DNA from: Microbacterium sp. 4R-513
GTDB lineage: Bacteria; Actinomycetota; Actinomycetes; Actinomycetales; Microbacteriaceae
DNA length: 64,000 nucleotides
Direction: 5' to 3'
Assembly: GCF_011046485.1 (NCBI RefSeq)
Contig: NZ_CP049256.1
Span: 3,720,001 to 3,784,000, forward strand
Part shown: positions 9,190-20,291 of the stretch, piece by piece
Layout: the number at the start of each line of letters is the position of its first letter
How positions within the stretch are numbered: position 1 is the stretch's first letter
Made by a program: the position numbers and the translations under genes
Notes under the pieces: generated by a model
Database searches by the model: none
What the model saw: the letters and a program-made list of their open reading frames with translations, nothing else
Told to the model about the DNA's origin: nothing

Positions 9190-9558
9190 TCAGTGCCCCT
9201 CCTGCCGTTTGTCCCAGCGGTCGTTCATGCGGTCCATGAACGACGATGACGACTTGCCCGGCTTGGCGGGCTTGTCGGGATCGGCCGGCATGCGCCCCAC
9301 CCCGCGCGTCGGGGTGACGGCCAGGACGACGCCGCCGAGCATGACGACGAAGCCGAGGACCCCGACCACGATCAGGTCGGTCGAGACGCCGATGATGAGG
9401 CCGCCCAAGCCCAGCAGCACGAGGATCGTGCCGTAGACGATGTTGCGGTAGCTCAGGCTCCGGCCGTCCCGGGGCGCGCTGACGACGTCCGCGTCGTTGC
9501 GCATGAGATGGCGTTCCATCTCATCGAGCAGACGCTGCTCCTGTTCGGACAGTGGCAT
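9190..9558 (-). CDS. DUF3040 domain membrane protein
   Basis: Small membrane protein of 122 aa. It opens with MPLSEQEQRLLDEMERHL, the hallmark of DUF3040, then has two closely spaced hydrophobic segments (IVYGTILVLLGLGGLIIGVS and LIVVGVLGFVVMLGGVVLAV, about residues 40-80) and a basic Lys/Pro-rich cytoplasmic tail. The family is restricted to Actinobacteria, often beside dcw genes; its function is unknown. ATG start with an AGAGGGGG ribosome binding site. It is a monocistronic unit divergent from the polyprenyl synthase gene and closed by its own terminator. Confidence 0.88.
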   Translation of the reverse strand: MPLSEQEQRLLDEMERHLMRNDADVVSAPRDGRSLSYRNIVYGTILVLLGLGGLIIGVSTDLIVVGVLGFVVMLGGVVLAVTPTRGVGRMPADPDKPAKPGKSSSSFMDRMNDRWDKRQEGH

Positions 9559-9611
9559 GCATCCCCCTCTGAAGTCTCAGACGCGTTGATTCTACGCGTG
9601 CGCTCGATCAC

Positions 9612-9617
9612 TAGGCT
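9612..9617 (+). promoter_or_regulatory. -10 box TAGGCT, leaderless start predicted
   Basis: TAGGCT ends six bases before the GTG at 9624, so transcription would begin at or next to the start codon. No ribosome binding site is present. TTGATT at 9586-9591 may be a weak -35. Confidence 0.65.
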
Positions 9618-9623
9618 AGGCCC

Positions 9624-10718
9624 GTGTCACCCTCCACGGACCCGGTCGCGGCGATTTCCCAGCGACTGGACACGTTCGTCTTAGGCGTCCGCGAATCGAG
9701 CGCCGCGATGGGTCCCGAAGCGGCTCTTCTCGTCGATGCGGGGGCGACCGCGCTGGCCGGCGGCAAGCGCCTTCGCGGGCGATTCTGCGTCGCCGGATAC
9801 CGGGCCGTCGCCGAGGCCGGCGGAGGCTCGGCCGGGCTCCCGGATGAGGTCGTGGCCGCGGCATCCTCGCTCGAGATCTTCCATGCGGCCGCGCTCGTGC
9901 ACGACGACGTCATCGACAACTCGGACACCCGCAGAGGGCGGCCCTCGGCGCACCGAGCCCTCGAGGGCTCGCACCGCCGATCCGGCTGGGTCGGCGACGC
10001 GTCGGCCTTCGGCCGGTCGGGCGCCATCCTGCTGGGCGATCTGCTCGTGGCGTGGAGCGACGACCTTCTCGAAGAGGGCTTGGCCGCGGCATCCTTCTCG
10101 CGCGCGGCCGCCGCTCGCGCGGAGTACGCCACCATGCGACGCGACGTCACGATCGGCCAGTTCCTCGACATCGCCGAGGAGTCGGCCTTCCGCAGCGAAG
10201 CCGATGACCGGCACGCCGAGCGCGCGCTGCGCGTCGCCTCGTACAAGTCCGCGCGCTACAGCGTGCAGCAGCCGCTCGCCATCGGAGCGGCCCTTGCGGG
10301 AGCGGATGCCGCGCAGCGGGCCGCCCTGGCGGCCTTCGGCCATCCGCTCGGCATGGCGTTCCAGCTGCGCGACGACGTGCTCGGCGTGTTCGGCGACGAG
10401 GCCGAGACCGGAAAGCCCTCTGGGGACGATCTGCGTGAGGGCAAGCGCACCGTGCTCATCGCGTTCACGCGCGAGCGGCTGGACGGCTCCGCGCGACGCA
10501 TCGTCGACGAGCTCGTCGGCGACCCGCTCCTCGATGAGGGCCAGATCGCGTCGCTCCAGCGCACGATCGTCGACACCGGCGCGCTGGACCGGGTCGAGGG
10601 GCTGATCGCGGACTACGCCCGGGCGGCGGAGCGGGCACTGTCAGGAGCGCGGCTCGGAAACGCCGCGGTCGGCGAGCTGCGTGACCTCTCGCGGGCGGCG
10701 ACGGTCCGCACCACCTGA
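9624..10718 (+). CDS. idsA: Polyprenyl (geranylgeranyl-type) diphosphate synthase
   Basis: Trans-isoprenyl diphosphate synthase that condenses IPP with allylic diphosphates. 364 aa. The first Asp-rich motif is DDVID in HAAALVHDDVIDNSDTRRG (near residues 90-105). The second is degenerate, RDDVLGVFGDEAETGKP, as in actinobacterial geranylgeranyl diphosphate synthases. GGKRLRGRF matches the IPP-binding GGKRxR motif. Product chain length cannot be fixed from sequence alone. Its position near the Rv2175c-like gene and pknL matches idsA2 (Rv2173) of M. tuberculosis. GTG start, probably leaderless. Confidence 0.9.
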   Translation: MSPSTDPVAAISQRLDTFVLGVRESSAAMGPEAALLVDAGATALAGGKRLRGRFCVAGYRAVAEAGGGSAGLPDEVVAAASSLEIFHAAALVHDDVIDNSDTRRGRPSAHRALEGSHRRSGWVGDASAFGRSGAILLGDLLVAWSDDLLEEGLAAASFSRAAAARAEYATMRRDVTIGQFLDIAEESAFRSEADDRHAERALRVASYKSARYSVQQPLAIGAALAGADAAQRAALAAFGHPLGMAFQLRDDVLGVFGDEAETGKPSGDDLREGKRTVLIAFTRERLDGSARRIVDELVGDPLLDEGQIASLQRTIVDTGALDRVEGLIADYARAAERALSGARLGNAAVGELRDLSRAATVRTT

Positions 10719-10726
10719 CCTCGCGG

Positions 10727-11077
10727 TCAGGCGAGGGCCTGGGCGACCCGCCGCACCTCGCTCTTGCGACCGGCGCGGAGGGCTTCGATCGGCGCGACGC
10801 CGATCGACTCCTCGGGGCTGAGGAGCCAGTCGATCGCCTCATCGTCGGTGAAGCCGGCGTCGTGGAGGACGAAGACGGTGCCACGCAGTGAGACGAGCGG
10901 GTGCCCGTCGACGATGAACACGCTCGGCACCTTGAAAGCACCGGCGCGGCGCGAGCCGATGAGGTGATTCTCATCCAGCAGGCGACGGACGCGTCCGAGC
11001 GGTTCGCCCAGAAGGTCGACCAGTTCGGGGAGGGTAAGCCAATCGGTTTCGATGCGAGGCGCCAGATCTGCGGTCAC
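10727..11077 (-). CDS. Rv2175c-family DNA-binding protein
   Basis: 116-aa winged-helix DNA-binding protein like M. tuberculosis Rv2175c, a substrate of the kinase PknL whose DNA binding falls on phosphorylation. The N-terminal half (WLTLPELVDLLGEPLGRVRRLL) is a helix-turn-helix; the C-terminal half contains DDEAIDWLLSPEESIG, typical of the family. pknL lies 1.5 kb away, which supports the same kinase-substrate pairing; that pairing is inferred. GTG start at 11077. It converges on the polyprenyl synthase gene with eight bases between the stops and is divergent from the LysM gene. Confidence 0.88.
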   Translation of the reverse strand: MTADLAPRIETDWLTLPELVDLLGEPLGRVRRLLDENHLIGSRRAGAFKVPSVFIVDGHPLVSLRGTVFVLHDAGFTDDEAIDWLLSPEESIGVAPIEALRAGRKSEVRRVAQALA

Positions 11078-11160
11078 GACCCCACTATCTCATCCTCGCG
11101 GGCCGGCCGTATCCGCCACTTTTGTCACACCGGTAACAGTAGGCACTCGCGCACCACTGG

Positions 11161-11166
11161 TTGACA
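11161..11166 (+). promoter_or_regulatory. Consensus -35 hexamer TTGACA upstream of the LysM gene
   Basis: A perfect TTGACA lies 50 bp before the GTG at 11216. The matching -10 is unclear (a weak CACCTT at 17-bp spacing). It is a likely promoter element of the LysM hydrolase gene. Confidence 0.4.
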
Positions 11167-11215
11167 GTCCTTTACTTCCGTGACACCTTGTGTGGGTCAC
11201 AGAGGGGGGAAACTC

Positions 11216-12535
11216 GTGCGACAGCCCAGTACTCGCCATACGACCGACCGGAGGCGCGGAACGCCGACTGCCCCGCCCACGTCGAGGGGCGCCTCGGCCC
11301 ACGGGACGGTGGCAGGGTCCATCGTCGGATCGATCGCCCTCGTCCTCAGCGCGACGACGGCAGCCGGCCCCGCCGCTGCCACCGAGCAGGAGCACGAGAC
11401 GCGCACGGTCTTCCGGCCGCACGCCCTCTCCGCGGCTCCGATATCGCGGGTCGTCGTCGGCCGCACGGCCCCCGCCGCCGTGGCAGTGCCCGACACCTAT
11501 ACGGTGCAGAAGGGCGACACCGTCTTCGGCATCGCGCTCCGATACGGACTCCGCACCGCCGACGTGCTGGCCCTCAACGGCCTGACCGGCGCGTCGATCA
11601 TCCGGCCCGGCCAGGTGCTCCGGCTCACGGGCACCGTGCCGGCAGCACCTGCGCCGACGGCACCGGCGGCTCCCGCCGCGCCGGCGGGAACGTACACGGT
11701 CCAGAAGGGCGACACCCTCAGCTCCATCGCGGCCAGGCACGGGGTCAGCGTGCAGGCTCTCTTCGCGGCCAACGGCCTCGGCTGGGCGTCGGTGATCTAC
11801 CCCGGCCACAAGCTCACCATCCCCGGCGCTTCAGCGCCGGCGGCGCCGGCTGCCCCCGCGGCGCCCGCGCCGATCGCGCCGCCTGCGCCTTCGGGTACGT
11901 ACACGATCCAGAAGGGCGACACCCTCAGCGGGATCGCCGGTCGGCACGGCATCACGGTGCAGGCCCTCTTCGCCGCGAACGGCCTCGGCTGGAACTCGAT
12001 CATCTATCCCGGACAGAAGGTCGCCATCCCCGGAGGCATGGCGCCCGCGGCCGCCGTAACCCCGGCGGCTCCCCCGGCGGCATCCGCGCCGGCCGCGCCC
12101 GCTCCGCCGATCCAGGCGCCGGTGCCCTCGCTCGACGCCGAGCAGCAGTCGAACGTGCGGCTCATCATCGGCATCGGACGCGAGCTCGGGGTGCCGGACC
12201 GGGGCATCGCGATCGCGCTCGGCGCGGCGATGCAGGAGTCATGGCTGCGCAACCTCACGTGGGGAGACCGCGATTCGGTCGGTCTCTTCCAGCAGCGTCC
12301 GAGCACGGGATGGGGCACCGTCGAGCAGGTGAGCGACCCGGCGCGGTCGACTCGGGCGTTCTTCGGCGGCCCGAGCGATCCCAACGGCCCCGCGACCCGC
12401 GGGCTGCTCGACATCCCCGGCTGGCAGGGCATGACCTTCACGCAGGCCGCCCAGGCGGTGCAGATCTCCGCGTACCCGGACCGCTACGCCCGGTGGGAGC
12501 TGGCCGCCACGACGTGGCTGGCGACCTACGGATGA
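11216..12535 (+). CDS. Secreted LysM protein with C-terminal lysozyme-like domain
   Basis: Exported cell-wall protein of 439 aa. I chose the GTG at 11216 because of the strong AGAGGGGGG box seven bases upstream; a GTG at 11180 is also in frame. A basic N-terminus and a hydrophobic segment (GSIVGSIALVLSATTAAGPAAA) form the export signal. Three LysM repeats follow at about residues 93-138, 158-205 and 227-272, each starting TYTVQKGDT or TYTIQKGDT and separated by Ala/Pro linkers. The last 130 residues (MQESWLRNLTWGDRDSVGLF then QQRPSTGWGT) match the lysozyme-like domain of actinobacterial hydrolases, with a candidate catalytic Glu in MQES. It probably remodels peptidoglycan. It lies between the Rv2175c-like gene and pknL. 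Confidence 0.85.
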   Translation: MRQPSTRHTTDRRRGTPTAPPTSRGASAHGTVAGSIVGSIALVLSATTAAGPAAATEQEHETRTVFRPHALSAAPISRVVVGRTAPAAVAVPDTYTVQKGDTVFGIALRYGLRTADVLALNGLTGASIIRPGQVLRLTGTVPAAPAPTAPAAPAAPAGTYTVQKGDTLSSIAARHGVSVQALFAANGLGWASVIYPGHKLTIPGASAPAAPAAPAAPAPIAPPAPSGTYTIQKGDTLSGIAGRHGITVQALFAANGLGWNSIIYPGQKVAIPGGMAPAAAVTPAAPPAASAPAAPAPPIQAPVPSLDAEQQSNVRLIIGIGRELGVPDRGIAIALGAAMQESWLRNLTWGDRDSVGLFQQRPSTGWGTVEQVSDPARSTRAFFGGPSDPNGPATRGLLDIPGWQGMTFTQAAQAVQISAYPDRYARWELAATTWLATYG

Positions 12536-12595
12536 CGGGTCACGAAGCGGTCTCGGCCGGGTGAGCCGCTCCCCGGGCTCACAGGCGGCCGTCCG

Positions 12596-12601
12596 TAGAC
12601 T
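12596..12601 (+). promoter_or_regulatory. -10 box TAGACT, leaderless start predicted
   Basis: TAGACT is followed by exactly six bases and then the GTG of pknL. There is no ribosome binding site, which is consistent with a leaderless transcript. Confidence 0.65.
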
Positions 12602-12607
12602 TTCAGC

Positions 12608-14545
<1,938 letters not shown>

Positions 14546-14588
14546 CCCGGACCCGGGCGCGATGAGCCCGGAGCCGAGCCGGGCCCGC

Positions 14589-15926
14589 TCAGAGCTTCTC
14601 GAGCTCCTCGGCCACGAGGAAGGCGAGTTCCAGGCTCTGCATGTGGTTGAGGCGCGGATCGCACAGCGACTCGTAGCGGGTCGCGAGCGCGGCCTCGTCG
14701 ATCTCCTCCGAACCGCCCAGGCACTCCGTGACGTCGTCACCCGTGAGCTCGACGTGGATGCCGCCGGGGAACGTGCCGACCTCGCGATGCGCGTCGAAGA
14801 ACCCGCGCACCTCGTCGACGACGTCGTCGAACCGACGCGTCTTGTAGCCCGTGGGCGTCGTGATGCCGTTGCCGTGCATGGGATCGGTGACCCACAGGGG
14901 CGTGGCCCCCGAGTCCTTCACGGCCTGGAGCAGCGGCGGAAGCGCGTCGCGGATCTTGCCGGCGCCCATGCGGGTGATGAAGGTCAGGCGGCCCGGCTCG
15001 CGCTCGGGATCGAGCTTGTCGATCAGCTCGAGAGCCGTCTCGGGTGTCGTCGAGGGCCCGAGCTTGACGCCGATGGGGTTGCGGATGCGCGAGAAGTAGT
15101 CGACGTGCGCGCCGTCGAGGTCGCGCGTGCGCTCGCCGATCCACAGGAAGTGCGCCGACGTGTTGTACGGCGTCCCCGTGCGCGAATCGATGCGGGTCAT
15201 CGGGCGCTCGTAGTCCATGAGGAGACCTTCGTGCCCCGTGTAGAACTCGACGCGGCGGAGCTCGTCGAAGTCGGCGCCGGCGGCCTCCATGAACTTGATC
15301 GCGCGGTCGATCTCGGTCGCGAGGCGCTCGTACTGCTGGTTGGCCGGGTTCTGCGCGAAGCCCTTGTTCCAGCTGTGCACCTCCCGCAGGTCGGCGAACC
15401 CACCCTGGGTGAACGCGCGGATGAGATTGATCGTCGACGCGGCGGTGTGGTACCCCTTCAGCAGCCGCGCCGGGTCGGCCTGGCGCGAGCCCTCGGTGAA
15501 GTCGTAGCCGTTGACGATGTCGCCGCGGTACGCGGGGAGCGTGACGTCGCCCCGCGTCTCGGTGTCGCTCGAGCGGGGCTTGGCGAACTGGCCCGCCATC
15601 CGGCCCATCTTGACGATGGGCATCGAAGCGCCGTAGGTCAGGACGACCGCCATCTGCAGAACGGTCTTGATCCGGTTGCGGATCTGCTCGGCCGTCGCTC
15701 CGGCGAAGGTCTCGGCGCAGTCGCCTCCCTGCAGCAGGAAGGCCTGACCCGCAGCCGCGCGCCCGAGGCGCTCGCGGAGGATGTCGACCTCGCCCGCGAA
15801 GACGAGGGGCGGGAGCGTCGAGATCTCGGCCGACACAGCATCGACGGCGTCGCGGTCGCGCCATGCGGGCTGCTGCTTGATCGGCAGAGTCCGCCAGTGG
15901 TCGAGGGCGTCGAGCTGCTGAAGCAT
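14589..15926 (-). CDS. aroG: 3-deoxy-7-phosphoheptulonate synthase, class II
   Basis: First enzyme of the shikimate pathway, condensing phosphoenolpyruvate and erythrose 4-phosphate. 445 aa, class II (plant/actinobacterial) type. Diagnostic stretches: LQGGDCAETF, KMGRMAGQFAKPRSS, WIGERTRDLDGAHVDYFSRI, ITRMGAGKIRDALPPLL and the metal-site DPMHGN. The order relative to pknL matches M. tuberculosis aroG (Rv2178c). It converges on pknL. ATG start at 15926, predicted leaderless. Confidence 0.96.
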   Translation of the reverse strand: MLQQLDALDHWRTLPIKQQPAWRDRDAVDAVSAEISTLPPLVFAGEVDILRERLGRAAAGQAFLLQGGDCAETFAGATAEQIRNRIKTVLQMAVVLTYGASMPIVKMGRMAGQFAKPRSSDTETRGDVTLPAYRGDIVNGYDFTEGSRQADPARLLKGYHTAASTINLIRAFTQGGFADLREVHSWNKGFAQNPANQQYERLATEIDRAIKFMEAAGADFDELRRVEFYTGHEGLLMDYERPMTRIDSRTGTPYNTSAHFLWIGERTRDLDGAHVDYFSRIRNPIGVKLGPSTTPETALELIDKLDPEREPGRLTFITRMGAGKIRDALPPLLQAVKDSGATPLWVTDPMHGNGITTPTGYKTRRFDDVVDEVRGFFDAHREVGTFPGGIHVELTGDDVTECLGGSEEIDEAALATRYESLCDPRLNHMQSLELAFLVAEELEKL

Positions 15927-15932
15927 CCGCCA

Positions 15933-15938
15933 AGTCTA
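15933..15938 (-). promoter_or_regulatory. -10 box TAGACT of aroG, leaderless start predicted
   Basis: On the minus strand TAGACT, six bases, then the aroG ATG. This is the same hexamer and spacing as at pknL. Confidence 0.65.
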
Positions 15939-16004
15939 TCGGCGGCATGCGAACGCCAGCCGCCGTCTTACGTCCGCGGTGCGGCGCTCCCCGTCGGGCT
16001 CGCG

Positions 16005-16751
16005 TCAGGCCCGGGGCGCAGTCTGGGAGGGCGCGTGCGCCGGCGTCGCGGCGGGCAGCTGGGCCTTTGCGGGCTTCTTGAGTCGGTCCTTGACCGTAGA
16101 GGCGTAGACGTCCTCGTACTCCTGCTCCCCCAGACGCTGCAGGGCGACCATGATCTCGTCGGTCACGGACCGCAGGATGTACCGGTCCCCCTCCATGCCC
16201 TCGAAGCGCGAGAAGTCGAGGGGCTCGCCGATCACGACGCCGACCCGGACGATGCGCGGGATGTGCGTGCCGATCGGCATCATCGAGTCCGTGTCGACCA
16301 TGACAACCGGCACGACCGGCACGTGCGCCTCGAGCGCCATACGTGCGAGCCCCGTACGACCCCGGTACAGCTTTCCGTCGGGGCTGCGCGTGCCCTCGGG
16401 GTAGATGCCGAGCAGATCGCCGCGGCCCAGCACCTGAAGGCCCGTGTTGAGGGATGCCTCGGACGCCTTGCCGCCGGATCGGTCGATCGGGATCTGGCCC
16501 GTCATCTTGAAGAACATGCGGGTCGCCCAGCCCTTGAGCCCGCGACCGGTGAAGTAATCGCTCTTCGCGAGGAAGGACACGGGCCGGTCGATCATGAGCG
16601 GGAGGAAGACCGAGTCGACGAACGACAGGTGGTTGCTCGCGAGGATCGCGGCTCCCTCGGCGGGGATGTTGCGCCGACCCACGATCCACGGACGCCAGAT
16701 GGCCTTCGTGATCGGACCGATCACGATGTACTTCATGAGCCAGTAGAACAA
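16005..16751 (-). CDS. plsC: 1-acyl-sn-glycerol-3-phosphate acyltransferase
   Basis: Membrane-associated acyltransferase that makes phosphatidic acid. 248 aa. Family motifs: NHLSFVDS (the HX4D box), PIDRSGG, GIYPEGTRSPDG and VPVVPV. I place the start at a TTG (16751), giving LFYWLMKYIVIGP, because a GAGGAGG box lies eight bases upstream; starting at the ATG at 16736 would lose five residues and sit too far from that box. The Ala/Pro/Lys-rich C-terminus is probably disordered. It lies 25 bp after the ROK kinase gene and is probably cotranscribed. The equivalent in M. tuberculosis is Rv2182c. Confidence 0.92.
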   Translation of the reverse strand: MFYWLMKYIVIGPITKAIWRPWIVGRRNIPAEGAAILASNHLSFVDSVFLPLMIDRPVSFLAKSDYFTGRGLKGWATRMFFKMTGQIPIDRSGGKASEASLNTGLQVLGRGDLLGIYPEGTRSPDGKLYRGRTGLARMALEAHVPVVPVVMVDTDSMMPIGTHIPRIVRVGVVIGEPLDFSRFEGMEGDRYILRSVTDEIMVALQRLGEQEYEDVYASTVKDRLKKPAKAQLPAATPAHAPSQTAPRA

Positions 16752-16776
16752 GCCGCGTGCCTCCTCGAGCCGTCCG

Positions 16777-17709
16777 CTACTTGCTGCCTGCGAGGTCGGC
16801 GGCGCCGATGATCCCGGCCGCGTTCCCGAGCCGGGCGATCGCGAAGTCCGCGACCGGGCGGTCGCCGTAGCCCGGCAGCGACGTCTCGTAGGCGATGCGC
16901 ACCGGCTCGAGCAGCACGTCGCCGAGCTCGGCCACACCGCCCCCGATGACGAAGAGCGATGGGTCGAGGACGGCCTGGAAGCCGCCGCACGCCTCGCCGA
17001 GCGCCGTCGCGACGCGTCGCAGCGCCTCGAGCGCGCCCGGGTCGCCCGCGAGGACGAGCCGCGAGATCGCCGGACCGCTGATCGAGCCCTTCTCGGTTCG
17101 GACCGCCGCGAGAGCCTCACCGATCCCGCCGGCATCGGCGATCTCATCGGCCTCGCGCTGCAGGGCACGACCGGATGCGTACTGCTCGAGGCATCCGTTC
17201 TGTCCGCAGCCGCACGGGCGGCCGTCCCGCGTGAAGCGCATGTGGCCGAGCTCGGCGCCGATGCCGTGACCGCCGCGGTACAGACTGCCGCCCAGGATGA
17301 CCGCTCCCCCGACGCCCGTGCCGAGCGTCAGCATCACCATGTCGTCGACGTGGGCGCCGCCGCCGAAGCGATACTCGGCCCAACCCGCCGCGTTGGCGTC
17401 GTTCTCGATCGTGACGGGCATGTCGAGGCGGCCCTCGAGCTTGGCCTTGAGCGGCTCGTTCCGCCACGCGATGTTCGGGGCGTGGATGATCACGGCGCCG
17501 TCTCGATCGACGAACCCCGCGGCGGCGACGCCGACGGCCGTGACGTCGTACGAATCGTGGAGGTGGCGGACCATGTCGACCACGGCATCCTCGAGCGCTG
17601 CGGTGTCGACGGGAGTCTCGACGCGAAGCTGCTCGACGATGGTGCCCTCGTCGTCGACCACCCCTCCCGCGATCTTCGTTCCGCCGATGTCGATCCCGAC
17701 CTTGAGCAC
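16777..17709 (-). CDS. glk: ROK-family glucokinase
   Basis: ATP- or polyphosphate-dependent hexokinase of the ROK family, probably phosphorylating glucose. 310 aa from the GTG at 17709, which follows a GGAGGGA box at ideal spacing; no earlier start fits. N-terminal VGIDIGGTKIAGGVVDDEG binds phosphate. The ROK zinc motif GxGCGxxGCxE appears as CGCGQNGCLEQYASG, and the His upstream (GAELGHMRF) completes it. The catalytic ENDANAAGWAEY is present. Glucokinase is the most common role of such genes in Actinobacteria; specificity is inferred. Confidence 0.9.
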   Translation of the reverse strand: MLKVGIDIGGTKIAGGVVDDEGTIVEQLRVETPVDTAALEDAVVDMVRHLHDSYDVTAVGVAAAGFVDRDGAVIIHAPNIAWRNEPLKAKLEGRLDMPVTIENDANAAGWAEYRFGGGAHVDDMVMLTLGTGVGGAVILGGSLYRGGHGIGAELGHMRFTRDGRPCGCGQNGCLEQYASGRALQREADEIADAGGIGEALAAVRTEKGSISGPAISRLVLAGDPGALEALRRVATALGEACGGFQAVLDPSLFVIGGGVAELGDVLLEPVRIAYETSLPGYGDRPVADFAIARLGNAAGIIGAADLAGSK

Positions 17710-17867
17710 CGCGCTCCCTCCGTCATCCTCGCGCGCATCGCGACGCGACGGCGCCTTGAAGTCTATCCGGGCGGTGTCGCGCGCCGAGGCGTGTGTGACA
17801 GGGGGTCCTCGTGGGCCGGGCCGCGGCATCCGTCCCCAGCGATCCGGGCGGGTCCACGGGGTCCGGA

Positions 17868-17873
17868 TACACT
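17868..17873 (+). promoter_or_regulatory. Possible -10 box TACACT of fadD
   Basis: TACACT fits the actinobacterial TANNNT pattern and lies 46 bp before the GTG start of fadD, leaving room for the AAGGAG ribosome binding site at 17908-17913. No -35 is clear. Confidence 0.4.
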
Positions 17874-17918
17874 CGGAGGCAGGCGCACCCGATGAATGCC
17901 GGTACCGAAGGAGTTGCC

Positions 17919-19747
17919 GTGGTCCAGTTCGAAGTCCCCGCGATAGTCCCCGCGGATCCCTCCGCAAACGTCACCGACCTGCTCGTCGAGCGGGTCAAGG
18001 CGACGCCGCAGCTCGCCCTGTTCGCGGTTCCCGACGGGGACGGATGGCGCGACATCACCGCGGCGGAATTCCAGCGCCAGGTCATCGCCCTCGCGAAGGG
18101 CTTCGCTGCCGCCGGCATCGAGCCGGGCGACAAGGTCGGCTTCGTCGCGCGCACGACGTACGAGTGGACGCTCGTCGACTTCGCGCTGTTCTATGCCGGC
18201 GCGGTGATGGTGCCGATCTACGAGACGAGCTCCGCCGCCCAGATCCAGTGGAACCTCTCGGACTCCGGCGCGATCGCGGTCATCACCGAGTCGGCCGACC
18301 ACGCGGCGCGCATCGAAGAGGTCCGCGCCGAACTCCCCTGATCCGCTCGACGTGGTCGATGCACGACGGCGACCTCGACAAGCTCGTCGCCGGAGGCGAG
18401 GGCGTCTCCGATGAGGAGATCGAGCGCCGGCGGAACCTCGCCAACGGCGCCGACATCGCGACCCTCATCTACACGTCGGGCTCGACGGGCCGGCCGAAGG
18501 GCTGCGTGCTCACGCACAGCAACTTCGTCGAGCTGAGCCGCAACGCCGCCAAGTCGCTGCACGAGGTCGTCGAGACTCCGGGCGCTTCGACGCTCCTGTT
18601 CATCACGACGGCGCACGTCTTCGCCCGCTTCATCTCGATCCTCGACATCCATGCCGGCGTCAAGACGGGTCACCAGCCCGACACGAAGCACCTCCTCCCC
18701 GCTCTCGGCTCGTTCAAGCCGACGTTCCTCCTCGCCGTCCCGCGTGTGTTCGAGAAGGTCTACAACTCGGCCGAGCAGAAGGCCGAGGCGGGCGGCAAGG
18801 GCAAGATCTTCCGCGCCGCCGCGAGCGCCGCGATCGAGCACTCGAAGCTCCGCGAAGAGGGCAAGAAGATCCCCCTCGGGCTCAAGATCAGGTTCGCGCT
18901 CTTCGACCGGCTCGTCTACAGCAAGCTCCGCGAGGCGATGGGCGGCAAGGTCGTCTACGCCGTGTCGGGCTCCGCTCCCCTGGGCTCTCGCCTCGGCCAC
19001 TTCTTCCACAGCCTCGGCGTCGTGATCCTCGAGGGATACGGACTCACCGAGACCACGGCCCCCGCAACGGTCAACCTCGCGACGAAGTCGAAGATCGGGA
19101 CCGTCGGACCCGCGCTCCCCGGCGTCGGCGTCCGTCTCGCCGACGACGGCGAGATCCAGGTCCGCGGCATCAACGTCTTCAAGGAGTACTGGCGCAACCC
19201 CGAGGCGACGGCCGCCGCGTTCGACGGCGACTGGTTCCTCACCGGCGACCTGGGCTCGTTCGACGATGAGGGCTTCCTCAGGATCACGGGTCGCAAGAAG
19301 GAGATCATCGTCACGGCCGGCGGCAAGAACGTCGCGCCGGCCGCCCTCGAAGACCCCATCCGCTCGAACCCGATCGTCGGCCAGGTCGTCGTCGTGGGCG
19401 ACCAGAAGCCGTTCATCTCCTGCCTCGTCACCCTCGACCCCGAGATGCTGCCGACCTGGCTCGCCAACAACGACCTGCCGGCCGACATGTCGCTCGCCGA
19501 TGCCGCGAAGAACAGCGCCGTCCGTGCCGAAGTGCAGCGGGCGATCGACACCGCCAACAAGTCCGTCTCGCGCGCCGAGTCGATCCGCAAGTTCGCGATC
19601 CTCTCGACCGAGTGGACCGAGGCGAGCGGGCACCTCACACCGAAGATGAGCATCAAGCGCAACGTCATCCTGCAGGACTTCGCGTCCGAGGTCGACGAGC
19701 TCTACAACGTGCCGGTCGCGACGACCAACGTGTCGCTCGGAGGCTGA
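17919..19747 (+). pseudogene. fadD: Long-chain fatty acid--CoA ligase FadD, broken by a one-base frameshift
   Basis: AMP-forming acyl-CoA synthetase of the FadD15 type. The N-terminal 141 codons are read from a GTG at 17919 (AAGGAG box five bases upstream) and end at a TGA at 18339-18341. All later motifs are in the next frame: P-loop TSGSTGRPKG, GYGLTETTA, TGDLGSF and GRKKEIIVTAGGKN. Adding one C to the run at 18335-18338 restores a continuous ORF of about 610 codons (ELP then LIRSTWSMHDGDLDKL). The rest is well conserved, with no other lesion. This is either a recent mutation or a homopolymer sequencing error. Its position beside plsC matches fadD15 near Rv2182c. Confidence 0.85.
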
Positions 19748-19764
19748 GCGGCCAAGCCACGCAA

Positions 19765-19792
19765 GAGGGCCCGGACGATCGTCCGGGCCCTC
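19765..19792. terminator. Bidirectional terminator between fadD and def
   Basis: Perfect 12-bp stem GAGGGCCCGGAC / GTCCGGGCCCTC with a GATC loop, between two convergent genes. There is no strong T-run on either side. Position and stability make it a terminator for both. Confidence 0.8.
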
Positions 19793-19798
19793 TTCGCG

Positions 19799-20290
19799 TC
19801 AGAACCAGTCGCTCTCGCGGATCTCCCGCATCGCGACCTTGCGCTCCTCGGGCGTGAGGCGCTGGATGTACAGCATCCCGTCGAGGTGGTCGGTCTCGTG
19901 CTGCAGCGCCTGAGCGAGCAGACCCTCGCCCTCGACCACGATCTCGTTGCCGTCGAGGTCGATCCCCCGCACCTTCGCATACGGATGCCGCAGCGCGTCG
20001 TGCCAGAGCCCCGGGACGGAGAGGCATCCCTCGCCGGTCGGCACGGGGTCACCCGAGACCTCGACGATCTCGGGGTTGATGACGTAGCCGATGTCGCCGT
20101 CGATGTTGTAGCTGAAGGCCCGGAGGCCGACGCCGATCTGCGGTGCGGCGACGCCGGCGCGGCCGGGGAGCTCGACGGTGTCGACGAGATCCTGCACGAG
20201 TGCGCGCACGCCGTCGTCGATCTCGCCGATCGGCGCGCTGGGCGCGCGGAGGACGGGGTCGCCGAAGAGGCGGATGGGCCGGACCGCCAC
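19799..20290 (-). CDS. def: Peptide deformylase
   Basis: Metalloenzyme that removes the formyl group from nascent proteins. 163 aa. The three motifs are intact: [10 protein letters not shown] (motif I), EGCLSVPG (motif II, metal Cys) and QHETDHLDG (motif III, HExxH variant with two metal His). GTG start at 20290, one base after the stop of the MinD-like gene, so translation is probably coupled. Confidence 0.96.
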   Translation of the reverse strand: MAVRPIRLFGDPVLRAPSAPIGEIDDGVRALVQDLVDTVELPGRAGVAAPQIGVGLRAFSYNIDGDIGYVINPEIVEVSGDPVPTGEGCLSVPGLWHDALRHPYAKVRGIDLDGNEIVVEGEGLLAQALQHETDHLDGMLYIQRLTPEERKVAMREIRESDWF

Positions 20291-20291
20291 G

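Noticed and set aside
18301..18360. Programmed frameshift in fadD
   Set aside because: No slippery heptamer or downstream pseudoknot is apparent and the family does not use frameshifting; mutation or sequencing error is simpler.
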